Assembly: GCF_040253635.1 (NCBI RefSeq)
Contig: NZ_JBEJGX010000003.1
Coordinates: 7,775,501 to 7,839,500, forward strand
DNA from: Streptomyces sp. Edi2
GTDB lineage: Bacteria > Actinomycetota > Actinomycetes > Streptomycetales > Streptomycetaceae
Length of the DNA stretch: 64,000 nt
Direction of reading: 5' to 3'
The notes beneath the pieces are model-generated. The model did not search any database, was not told the origin of the DNA, and saw nothing but the letters and a program-made list of their open reading frames with translations. The translations under genes and the position numbers were made by a program. Positions 1 through 7,295 of the stretch are shown here, piece after piece; position 1 is the stretch's first letter; every line of letters starts with the position of its first letter.

Positions 1-484
1 GGTGGCGAGGAGGGCATCGTCGTCGGGGTGTGCCGACAACTGGGCCAGCCCCAGCCGCAGGGCCGACTGGCGCTGCTCGGCGGTCAACTCCTCCTCTCTC
101 AGCACGGGGTTGAGTACGATGGCGAACGCCGGGTGGTCGTCGTTGGTGTCCAGCCAGTCAAAGGCATGGGCGACGATGGAGCGGGTCTGCTCGGGGCCGA
201 GCCGGTCACGACTTAGCAGGAGGCGCTGCAGCACGGTCGGCGTGGACGGACCATTCGGCTGGTCGGCCACCTGATCGATGAGTCCGCGTGACGTTCGCCA
301 GCCGTGCGGGCGAGTGGTTCATTCCGGTCAAGCGCTTGAGCAGTTCGGCAGTGTTGGGCCAATCCTCCGCCGGGCGTTCCCACGTCAGGATTCGCCTCCT
401 CGCGAGCCCTCTGCCCGGGACGTGACCGGCGGGATTGCCCGTCCTGTGGTCGTGCCGGAGCGGCGCACCGTCCGGGTGTGGTGA
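1..484 (-). pseudogene. helical-repeat protein, broken fragment running off the left edge
   Basis: On the minus strand, positions about 299 down to 1 stay open and read as a helix-rich repeat protein, with segments such as PTVLQRLLLSRDRLGPEQT and LREEELTAEQRQSALRLGLA. That frame meets a TGA just upstream, near 318. The protein-like text further upstream (ERPAEDWPNTAELLKRL, about 315-395) lies in a different frame. A frameshift inside one older gene explains this best, although a short gene starting at an internal GTG is possible. The repeat style resembles TPR- or HEAT-like effector and regulator proteins of actinomycetes. I do not recognise the family, and no catalytic motif is visible in the part present. 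Confidence 0.4.
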
Positions 485-611
485 AGATGAGTGCATCTCC
501 GTCGGTGATCGTTCGCGGCATGGACCGCACCCAAGAACTTTTGCGGGACGGCTCTTAGCTTTTCGCTTCCACTGACTCCCGAACTCGTCGGCGCGGGCGA
601 GCGGGCCTGAC

Positions 612-640
612 CATAAAGCGCCACTAAAGCCTCTCTAAAG
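612..640. promoter_or_regulatory. three heptamer repeats on an 11-bp pitch (SARP-type operator candidate)
   Basis: The heptamers CATAAAG (612-618), ACTAAAG (623-629) and TCTAAAG (634-640) are separated by 4-bp spacers, so the TAAAG core recurs every 11 bp. Direct heptamer repeats on an 11-bp pitch are the known recognition format of SARP activators, and a SARP gene follows at 998. No convincing -10 hexamer lies about 8 bp beyond either end. Which gene would respond is unknown. Confidence 0.5.
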
Positions 641-674
641 TAATGACGGGAGAGGGTGCGTTCCGGTTCGGTCG

Positions 675-694
675 GAAGCGAATTAATTTGCTTC
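675..694. promoter_or_regulatory. 20-bp near-perfect palindrome (operator candidate)
   Basis: The arms GAAGC and GCTTC enclose an AATTAATT centre. Eighteen of the 20 positions are self-complementary. Its size and symmetry fit a dimeric regulator, and it lies 304 bp upstream of the SARP gene. No known consensus was recognised. Confidence 0.45.
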
Positions 695-997
695 AATTTT
701 AATTACTGGCCGATATTTGATCGCGAGCCCGTCCGTCCTCCAGACGACGATCTGTGAAGTGCTGAGTTGCGGCAACCGGCAGTTACGGGCGATGTGAAGC
801 ATATCCCTATATAGGAGATTTTAGCGGGCTTGGTATACGCGCATTATATCTGAACCTCTGTGTGTTCATGTGGACGTCGTGCGAATAATAAGCTTGACGT
901 CTCCCCGAGGCTTCGCTCATCATATTCGGGAATTCGCCCTCGGTGTAATGTGGCGGTAAACGGGAAGGGTTTCGGGAATCGAATGAGCGGGGGGTAA

Positions 998-1792
998 ATG
1001 AGATTTCGGATTCTTGGCCCATTAGAGGTGGCAAACGATCGTGATGAAGGGGTAACGCCACAGGCGCTCAAGCTTCGATCACTCCTGGCTGCTCTGTGTG
1101 TTCATGCTGACCGCGTCGTACCCACGCAGCGTCTCATCAACGCTCTTTGGGCGGGGGCGCCTCCGCGTACGGCCTCCACTGCCCTCCAGGTATATATTTC
1201 GAAACTGCGGAGACACTTCGGAAATCTGGGCGCCGGTTCCTCGATCATCGTCACCCAGTCGCCAGGATATGTGCTCCGACTCAAGCATCATTCGCTGGAC
1301 TTGAGGCATTTTGATTCCACGGTCCTCCAGGCGCGTGAGGCTCTGGGTGCCGGCCTTCCGCGCGAAGCCGCACAGCTGCTCTCCGAGGCGACCCAACTGT
1401 GGAACGGCCCGGCGCTCGCGGATGTGAGGGCCACTCCCATCCTTAACGGTTACGCGCGGCAATTGGAAGAGAGGCGCAATGCCACGTATGAGCGGCGTCT
1501 GGAGCTGGAACTCGGACTCGGTCGACACAGTGAACTGAATGGCGAGTTATACGGACTCGTGCACGATCATCCGATGCGGGAGAACCTGCACGCTTACCTT
1601 ATGATCGCTCTTTATCGAAGCGGGCGGATTCGAGAATGCCTGAAGGCTTACAGCAACATCAGACAGGCCCTCGTCGAGGAAATAGGAGTGGAACCAGGTG
1701 CCCTGCTGCGGAACCTGCACCGTGCAGTCCTCAGCAGGGAAGCCCGGCTCGACGACCCCGGCCAAGGCCTGTTGACCTCCTCCCCGTCCTGA
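998..1792 (+). CDS. SARP-family pathway-specific transcriptional activator
   Basis: This 264-aa protein has the layout of small SARPs of the ActII-ORF4/RedD class. Residues 1-93 form an OmpR-like winged-helix DNA-binding domain (LKLRSLLAALCVHAD, STALQVYISKLRRHFG, ending in SPGYVLRL). Residues 100-245 form a bacterial transcriptional activation domain (EMR-like helices, LMIALYRSGRIRECLKAY, IGVEPGALLRNLH). SARPs normally switch on antibiotic clusters. The ATG is preceded by a G-rich ribosome-binding site (ggggggtaa). Leu184 is encoded by TTA (1547-1549), so translation probably depends on the bldA tRNA. GC content is lower than in neighbouring genes, which suggests transfer. No complete biosynthetic cluster is in view; the enoylreductase at 4936 may be its only local relic. 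Confidence 0.93.
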   Translation: MRFRILGPLEVANDRDEGVTPQALKLRSLLAALCVHADRVVPTQRLINALWAGAPPRTASTALQVYISKLRRHFGNLGAGSSIIVTQSPGYVLRLKHHSLDLRHFDSTVLQAREALGAGLPREAAQLLSEATQLWNGPALADVRATPILNGYARQLEERRNATYERRLELELGLGRHSELNGELYGLVHDHPMRENLHAYLMIALYRSGRIRECLKAYSNIRQALVEEIGVEPGALLRNLHRAVLSREARLDDPGQGLLTSSPS

Positions 1793-1852
1793 TCCTGTCG
1801 GTCGGCGGATGGACGCCGATCGAGCCTCGCTTTGGCACGCTATGAGGTAATC

Positions 1853-1892
1853 GCTACCTACGGATTGCTACCTGCGGATTGCTACCTACGGT
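1853..1892. repeat. 14-bp tandem repeat, about 2.8 copies
   Basis: The unit GCTACCTRCGGATT is repeated at 1853, 1867 and 1881. The first copy also forms an inverted repeat with the preceding AGGTA (about 1845-1859). It lies just downstream of the SARP gene. It may be a binding-site array or simple slippage. Confidence 0.5.
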
Positions 1893-1966
1893 CGGTCGGG
1901 GCTGCGAGCGGCGCCCTCACTGCTACTCCGGTGGAGACGGAGCCGTCAGGCAACCAGCGCGGGGCG

Positions 1967-2161
1967 TCACTCCTGGCCCCGGCGATGATCGCTGGAGGGG
2001 CGGAGGGGCGGAGGGGCGAGCGGCTGGGGGACGTGCTTTTCGATGAGGACGAAAATCCAGCCGAGCGCGACGACGAGGGCGGCCGGCCCGGCGCTGCGGG
2101 GGCGAGCGGCCCGCAGGCGCCTTGGCGGTCGGGGCTTCCCATGCGGCCCGCAGTTACGCTG
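1967..2161 (-). pseudogene. possible remnant of a small membrane protein
   Basis: On the minus strand, a frame with no clear start (open from about 2161) encodes a basic stretch, then a hydrophobic segment AGPAALVVALGWIFVLIEKH, then a proline-rich tail, ending at 1967. This pattern looks like the last transmembrane helix of a lost membrane protein. The GC-rich setting makes chance open frames common, so this is only a suggestion. Nothing else between 1793 and 2299 is supported. Confidence 0.22.
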
Positions 2162-2299
2162 TCAGTTCGAGACGGTTCAATCCGCGTACGGCCGCCTGAA
2201 CACAAGTGGTGTAGGTGCTGTGTTGACCCGGGCGGTTGAGCCGGCTCGCTTCTCACCTCCGATCCGGGAGCAGATTCAGCAGACACCCGTCGGGCGGGT

Positions 2300-2794
2300 T
2301 CAGTCGCCCGTGGTGCGGCGACGCAGGAAGTTCAGCACGGTGGCCTTGAAGACGGGTTCGCCCACCGGGTCGAGCAGCTCGGCGAGCGAGCGGACGAGCC
2401 CGCGATCGGGCTTGGAGCTCGAGGCCTTGGCCTCCAGTACGGTGACGCGAAGGGTCAGTACGTCGCCCGGGCGGACGGGGCGCAGCCAGCGCAGCTCGTC
2501 CGCCCCGGGGCCACCCAGGCTCGCCACGCTGGACAGGTAGTGCCGGGCGAACAGCCGCATCATCAGCGCCGCGGTCTGCCAACCGCTCGCGATCAGGCCG
2601 CCGAACGGCCCGTCGGCCGCGGCGACCGGATCGACGTGGAAGAACTGCGGGTCGTATTCCTTGGCGAACTCGACGATTTGCCTCTCGTCGACGGTCGCGG
2701 TGCCGAACACATAAGTCGAACCCGGCACGTAGTCTTCGAAGTAGCGCTGGTCGATCGGGGTGGTCAACAACTGCTCCTCGGTGGCCTGAACCAT
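2300..2794 (-). CDS. MaoC-like hotdog-fold hydratase
   Basis: This 164-aa protein matches the MaoC/(R)-enoyl-CoA hydratase family, with a single hotdog domain across almost its whole length. The active-site segment is AKEYDPQFFHVDP, with Asp48 and His53 in the spacing of the family's D-x4-H dyad. It is followed by GGLIASGWQTAALMMRL, also typical of the family. It likely hydrates an acyl-CoA or a related thioester in the cytoplasm. The ATG at 2794 was chosen because the family begins about there; AAGGA lies upstream. Upstream sequence (2881-3144) may hold a small gene on the same strand. No pathway partner is intact nearby. Confidence 0.88.
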   Translation of the reverse strand: MVQATEEQLLTTPIDQRYFEDYVPGSTYVFGTATVDERQIVEFAKEYDPQFFHVDPVAAADGPFGGLIASGWQTAALMMRLFARHYLSSVASLGGPGADELRWLRPVRPGDVLTLRVTVLEAKASSSKPDRGLVRSLAELLDPVGEPVFKATVLNFLRRRTTGD

Positions 2795-2880
2795 ACCGCT
2801 GTGATTCCTTCCCTGTGTCGACTCTGAACGCGGGCAGTCTAGGGGTCTTCCCCAGAAGTTGTGTCGGCCACTGGGCCATT

Positions 2881-3144
2881 TCAGATCCTCTCGTCCGCAG
2901 GGCTGCGGAGTTGACCCGAGGTCTGCGCGAGATGAAGGCAAGCGCGCAGTGCGTGCCGGCGGACGGCACCGCGGCGGAGTGTGACCCGGTCGACGACGGC
3001 CGCGGCGACACAGGCAGGGGTAATTTCGTTGGGCAGGTCTTCGGTGTGGGCCGGGCGGGAGTGGTCGTGCAGGGCGGTGTGCGGGCAGGCGCATCCGGTG
3101 CCGTTGCGGCGGTCCCGGCCACACCCGGCCAACGAGACCGGCAA
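2881..3144 (-). CDS. possible small ORF or coding remnant, unknown
   Basis: This 87-codon frame begins with TTG and has clear third-position GC bias. It encodes a Cys/His-containing, arginine-rich chain (segments GCACPHTALHDH and TPACVAAAVVDRVTLRR). I do not recognise it. It may be the tail of a lost gene, since neighbouring genes are broken. No good ribosome-binding site is seen, and its stop lies 86 bp before the MaoC-like start. Confidence 0.25.
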   Translation of the reverse strand: MPVSLAGCGRDRRNGTGCACPHTALHDHSRPAHTEDLPNEITPACVAAAVVDRVTLRRGAVRRHALRACLHLAQTSGQLRSPADERI

Positions 3145-3182
3145 CCCAACAGTTCTGGATCAGTAACAAGCACGGCCGGCCC

Positions 3183-4294
3183 TTATCCGGTGGGCGTCGA
3201 TTTCCGTTCCGCGGGAAGAACAACCGTGTTCGCGGCCGGGGAGGACGGGATATCGGTCGGCCGAGTAAGTGACAACAGGGGGCCGGTCATCGCTGTGGTG
3301 ACGATCGCCATCACCACCATGAGCGAATACAGTTCGCCGTCGAGGAGTCCGAGTTGGCGGCCGGTGGTGAGAATGATCAATTCGGTCAGCCCGTGGGTGT
3401 TCATCAGGGCGCCCATGCCTAACGCCTGCCGGTTTCTCAGACCGGCGAGGCGGGCGCCGAGGAATCCGCCGCCGATCTTGCCGCTGACGGCGACCACCAG
3501 GAGCAATACGAGCACGCCGGCCCCGTTCCCGTCGATGCTGGAGAGATCCACCTGTAACCCGGCGACGGCGAAGTAGACGGGAAGCAGCAGGCCGCCGGTC
3601 CGCTTGGCGAAGTGGGCGATTTCGGCGCAGCCTTCGGGGTCGTCGCGCGGCAGCAGGAGACCGAACACGAACGCGCCGAAGATGAAGTGCTGGCCGAGGA
3701 GTTCGGTGATCCCGCCCGAGGCCAGCGCGCCGACGAAGACCACAACGAACCGGTCCCGATGCGGCTGCCGCGCATTCCACAGCAGGCGGCGCAGCAGCGG
3801 GCGGGCCGCGAGCAGCACGATCGCGTACGGGGCGAGGAGCAGCAACCGCCACGGGCTCGCCCCGGAGGGATTGACCACGGTGACAGCGAGGACCAGCAGC
3901 GACCAGGCGACCACATCGGCGATCGACGCCGCCGCCAGCGCGAGCGTGCCCAGCCTGGTGTGCTGCATCGCGTGGTCGGTCAGGATCCGGGCCAGCACCG
4001 GGAACGCGGTGACCGATAACGCCACGGCGAGGAACAGGACGAACCCCATGGGCTCGCGCGGGTGGTATCGCCCGCGACACCGATGCCGGCCAGCGCGCCC
4101 AGCGCCGGCCGCACCTCCGTCGGGATCAGCGTCCTTGCGAGCTCGCCGTGCAGCAGTGTGGGCCCGAGCAGGATGCCGGCGACGATCTCGCCGACCACCG
4201 CGGGCTGAGCGAGCCGCATGGCAAGCGCGCCGCACAGCCGGGCCAGCACCACGATCAGGACCACGTCGGCGAACAGCAAGGCGGCTGCGCTCAT
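3183..4294 (-). pseudogene. Na+/H+ (CPA2/KefB-type) antiporter, deleted and frameshifted
   Basis: The N-terminal part starts at ATG 4294 and reads as a normal CPA2 exchanger (SAAALLFADVVLIVVLARL, QPAVVGEIVAGILLGPTLL) up to about 4080. The C-terminal part, from FVLFLAVALSVTAFPVLARI to the stop at 3183, lies in another frame. Intact family members carry further membrane segments between these two blocks, roughly 50 residues, and these are absent. The break is therefore an internal deletion combined with a frameshift near 4070-4085. The product would not be a working antiporter. The C-terminal half still carries well-preserved family motifs (GHFIFGAFVFGLLLP-like, NTHGLTELIILTTG), so the decay looks recent. 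Confidence 0.8.
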
Positions 4295-4296
4295 CG

Positions 4297-4545
4297 TTCC
4301 CTCCCCACCCCGTCGAAGAACTCGGGTGAACAACACGTTGACCTCGCCGGGACGTTCGAGGAACCCGAAGTGCCCGCAGCCACGCAGCCCCGCAGCCCCG
4401 TAGTTCCACGAACCGGGCGCGGGGGATCGCGCGGGCGGCCGCGGCGCCCTCGGCGGGCGGCATGATGACGTCCCGGCGAACGAGATCACCAGGGTTGGCA
4501 CCCGAATGTCGCTCAGCTCGGCCGACCGGTCGTGGCCGGGCCGAC
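4297..4545 (-). pseudogene. alpha/beta-hydrolase C-terminal remnant
   Basis: The minus strand carries the end of an alpha/beta-hydrolase in alternating frames. LSDIRVPTLVISFAG is in one frame. It continues as DVIMPPAEGAAAARAIP in the next after a one-base loss near 4465. It then returns to the first frame as GCGHFGFLERPGEVNVLF. The second switch sits in a short duplication of GGCTGCG near 4385-4405. The catalytic-His region (GCGHFGFLERP) is recognisable, but no Ser nucleophile region survives. It is joined in frame to the antiporter start, with no stop between them. Confidence 0.6.
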
Positions 4546-4599
4546 CTCCCGCCGGCTCTCTTTCTGCCGCGAAGCCGCCGTTCCGTGCCCCGCCGCGGG

Positions 4600-4933
4600 T
4601 CAGCGCTCTTCGCGGCCGATGCCGAGCGGCTTGGTCACCAGGTAGAGGCCCGACGCGGCGTCGTGGAGGTCGCTCGGGTCGATACGCAGCGGCGCGAGGT
4701 TCGAGGGTCCTGCCTCGTCCGCGTCCACCCGCCGCTGTGCCCGTTCCGCCTCCTCGATCAGCTCGGTCATGACCCCGGTACCGTCGGCGCCCCCCGCGTC
4801 GCGCAAGTCGCTCAGGCCGGCCACGATCTCGACGAAGGCGGCGTTCGATGTCGATCGAGCCGGACGACTTCCGGACGCTGCGGGCGATGCGGCAGAGGTT
4901 CTTCCCCGACCGGACACACCAGGTTTCCTGAAC
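4600..4933 (-). pseudogene. unrecognised protein, C-terminal remnant in two frames
   Basis: Minus-strand text with normal codon bias reads ETWCVRSGKNLCRIARSVRK in one frame (about 4850-4933). It then continues as FVEIVAGLSDLRDAGGADG to GLYLVTKPLGIGREER in another, with a stop at 4600. The split suggests a frameshifted end of a larger gene, whose front was replaced by the enoylreductase sequence beginning at 4936 on the other strand. I do not recognise the family. Confidence 0.35.
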
Positions 4934-4935
4934 TC

Positions 4936-5922
4936 GTGGACAGCTATGTGCTGCACGCGGAGCGGCCCGGCGACATGGACAGCCTGGCCGCCTGCCCCCG
5001 GCTCCGGCGCGCGCCGGAGCCGGGTGAGGTCGAGATCGAGGTGCGAGCGGCCGGGGTGAACTTCGCCCACGTGCTGGTCGTACTGGGCATGGGCACTGTG
5101 TTCGGCGAGAGCGAGGCGCATGAGCTCGGCCTGGACGGGGTGGGCACGGTGGTCCGTGTCGGGTCCGGTGCGCCCGGGTTGCACGTCGGTGACCGGGTGC
5201 TCTTCTTCCACGAGGGTGCGTTCGCGTCGCATGTGACGGTGCCGACCGAGCTCGTGGTGGCCGCGCCGGCCGCGCTGTCCGACGCCGAAGCGGCCACCCT
5301 GCCCGTGGCCTACCTGACCGCCTGGTATGCGCTCGTCCGGTTGGCCGGGCTCGGTGCCGGGGAGACAGCGCTGATCCAGTCGGCGGCGGGCGGCGTCGGG
5401 CTCGCAGCGATGAACGTTGCGCGCTTGTACGGCGCCAGGGTGCTGGCAACGAGCGGGACCGAGCGGAAGCGGCAGTACCTGCGGGAGCTCGGCGTCGAGC
5501 ACGTGCTGGACTCGAGGTCGGTCGCGTTTGCCGACGGGGTGCGGGAGACCAGCCCGGACGGCGTCGATGTGGTGCTCAACTCGCTGGCCGGCAAGGCGCA
5601 GCAGGCCGGGCTCGGCCTGCTGCGCCTGCACGGCCGGTTCGTCGAGATCGGCAAGCGGGATATCTACGGCGGCGGCACGGTCGAGCTGGCACCCTTCCGG
5701 CGCAACATCAGCATGCACAGCGTCGATTTGCTGCTGTTGTCGCGGGTGGACCGGCCGCTGGTGCAGGCGCTGCTGGCCGAGCTGTCCCCGTTGTGGGCGG
5801 ACGGGCGCCTCGAACCGCTGGCGCACGAGGTGTATCCGATGCGGGAGGCACCGACCGCGATCCAGACGCTGACGACCGGGCGGCACGTGGGCAAGGTGAT
5901 CCTCATTGTGGACGGGCCGTGA
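4936..5922 (+). CDS. free-standing polyketide/fatty-acid-synthase-type enoylreductase
   Basis: This 328-aa medium-chain reductase resembles the ER domain excised from a modular PKS. Residues 31-50 hold EVEIEVRAAGVNFAHVLVVL. The NADPH loop is AAGGVGLAAMNVAR (150-163). The ER hallmarks DVVLNSLAG (211-219) and GRFVEIGKRDI (233-243) follow, and it ends with GRHVGKVILIV. Such a domain reduces an enoyl thioester with NADPH. GTG 4936 was chosen because homology begins there. The frame is open further upstream, so the real start may be earlier or the piece may be a truncated megasynthase. It may act in trans, or be a relic of a cluster once controlled by the SARP at 998. No ketosynthase or carrier-protein sequence is nearby. 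Confidence 0.75.
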   Translation: MDSYVLHAERPGDMDSLAACPRLRRAPEPGEVEIEVRAAGVNFAHVLVVLGMGTVFGESEAHELGLDGVGTVVRVGSGAPGLHVGDRVLFFHEGAFASHVTVPTELVVAAPAALSDAEAATLPVAYLTAWYALVRLAGLGAGETALIQSAAGGVGLAAMNVARLYGARVLATSGTERKRQYLRELGVEHVLDSRSVAFADGVRETSPDGVDVVLNSLAGKAQQAGLGLLRLHGRFVEIGKRDIYGGGTVELAPFRRNISMHSVDLLLLSRVDRPLVQALLAELSPLWADGRLEPLAHEVYPMREAPTAIQTLTTGRHVGKVILIVDGP

Positions 5923-5961
5923 CGGTGTTCGCGGCCGTCCCTTTCGCTACGGCGGACACCG
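5923..5961. terminator. hairpin between convergent genes
   Basis: An imperfect inverted repeat, CGGTGT...CCGT against ACGGC...ACACCG, sits between the stop of the enoylreductase (5922) and that of the aminotransferase (5983). It would serve both strands. There is no T-run, as is usual in this genus. Confidence 0.5.
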
Positions 5962-5982
5962 CCCGCCCCTGCCCACCGGAGC

Positions 5983-7227
5983 TCAGCCGGCCTCGGCCAG
6001 GACTTCGCCGAGCTGATCGCACATCCAGTCCAGTTGGCCGGGCTCGATGACGAGTGGCGGGGCGAAGCGGAGGGTGGAGCCGTGGGTGTCCTTGGCGAGC
6101 ACGCCGCGGTCCAGGAGGCGTAGACAGGCCTGGCGGCCGGTGGTGAGTGCGGGGTCGAGGTCGATGCCGGCCCACAGGCCGCGGGACCTGACCGCGACGA
6201 CGCCGCGGCCGGTCAGGTCCTCCAGCCGATCGCGCAGCCGTTCGCCCAATGCGGCTGCCCGGGCCTGGTATTCACCGCTGCGCAGCAGCTCGACCACGGC
6301 ATGGCCGACGGCGGCGGCGAGTGGGTTGCCACCGAAGGTGGAGCCGTGGCTGCCGGGGCGGATGACGTCGAGGACGTCGTGGCGGGAGACCACGGCGGAC
6401 ACCGGAACGATGCCTCCGCCGAGGGCCTTGCCGAGGATGTAGACGTCGGGGGTGACGTCCTCGGCGTCGCAGGCGAATGTGGTGCCGGTACGGCCGAGGC
6501 CGGACTGGATCTCGTCCGCGAGGAACAGCACGTTCTCGCGGCTGCACACGTCCCGGACAGCCTGGAGGTAGCCCGGCGGAGGGATGACCACGCCGGCCTC
6601 ACCCTGGATGGGTTCGAGGAGCACCGCCACGGTGTTCTCGTCGACCGCCGCTTCCAGCGCCGCGCTGTCACCGTAGGGGACGCTGCGGAAGCCGGGGGTG
6701 AAGGGGCCGAAGCCTTCGCGGGCGACGGGGTCGGCGGAGAAGCTGACGATCGTGGTGGTGCGCCCGTGGAAGTTGCCGTCGGCCACGATGATGGTGGCGC
6801 GGTCCGGGGCGACGCCCTTGCGCTCACGGCCCCATTTGCGGGCGACCTTGATCGCGGTCTCCACGGCCTCGGCACCGGTGTTCATGGGCAGCACGAGATC
6901 CATGCCGGCCAGGTCGGCGAGGTCTCGGCAGAACGGTCCGAGGCGGTCGTTGTGGAACGCCCGGCTGGTCAGGGTGAGGCGGGCCAGCTGCTCCTGGGCC
7001 GCGGCGGTCAGCCGGGGGTGGGCATGGCCGAAGTTGAGGGCCGAGTATCCGGCCAGGCAGTCCAGGTAGCGGCGGCCTTCGACATCGGTGACCCAGGCGC
7101 CCTGGCCGGAGGCCAGTACCACGGGCAGGGGGGCGTAGTTGCGGGCGGTGGCCGTCTCGGCCAGCGACACATGATGCTGGGTCGTGGAGCCGGGGTGGGG
7201 CATGCCGTGCGTTTCTGTGGTGGTCAT
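5983..7227 (-). CDS. rocD: ornithine aminotransferase (class III, PLP)
   Basis: This 414-aa class III aminotransferase is close to ornithine delta-aminotransferase, which converts ornithine and 2-oxoglutarate to glutamate semialdehyde and glutamate. Visible motifs are NTGAEAVETAIKVARKWG (116-133), FHGRTTTIVSFS (153-164), EPIQGEAGV (205-213), LADEIQSGLGRTG with Asp238, and the PLP lysine Lys267 in YILGKALGGG. The length is usual for the family. It is the last gene of the operon that starts with the permease; the next gene upstream (M20 hydrolase) ends 68 bp away. The context suggests it disposes of an amino group from a compound released by the upstream hydrolases. Confidence 0.9.
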   Translation of the reverse strand: MTTTETHGMPHPGSTTQHHVSLAETATARNYAPLPVVLASGQGAWVTDVEGRRYLDCLAGYSALNFGHAHPRLTAAAQEQLARLTLTSRAFHNDRLGPFCRDLADLAGMDLVLPMNTGAEAVETAIKVARKWGRERKGVAPDRATIIVADGNFHGRTTTIVSFSADPVAREGFGPFTPGFRSVPYGDSAALEAAVDENTVAVLLEPIQGEAGVVIPPPGYLQAVRDVCSRENVLFLADEIQSGLGRTGTTFACDAEDVTPDVYILGKALGGGIVPVSAVVSRHDVLDVIRPGSHGSTFGGNPLAAAVGHAVVELLRSGEYQARAAALGERLRDRLEDLTGRGVVAVRSRGLWAGIDLDPALTTGRQACLRLLDRGVLAKDTHGSTLRFAPPLVIEPGQLDWMCDQLGEVLAEAG

Positions 7228-7295
7228 GAGGCGGTCCTTGGGTGCGAAAGCGGGAAAGGCGCGAAAGGCGTGAAGGGCAGAAGGCGGCGGGGAGT

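Larger units (their letters stand above)
485..997. other. AT-richer intergenic block upstream of the SARP gene
   Basis: No gene is supported here. Base composition drops well below the rest of the window, with runs such as AATTAATTT, GATATTTG and TTATATC. The block contains a three-copy 11-bp-spaced repeat (612-640), a 20-bp near-perfect palindrome (675-694) and a perfect 10-bp palindrome CCTATATAGG (806-815). This is a long, site-rich control region, as is common for cluster-situated activators. I could not assign a promoter for the downstream gene with confidence. Confidence 0.6.

Noticed and set aside
4600..5886. long minus-strand open frame over the enoylreductase
   Set aside because: It is the antisense shadow of a clear reductase; only its last part, beyond 4936, may be a remnant, listed separately.
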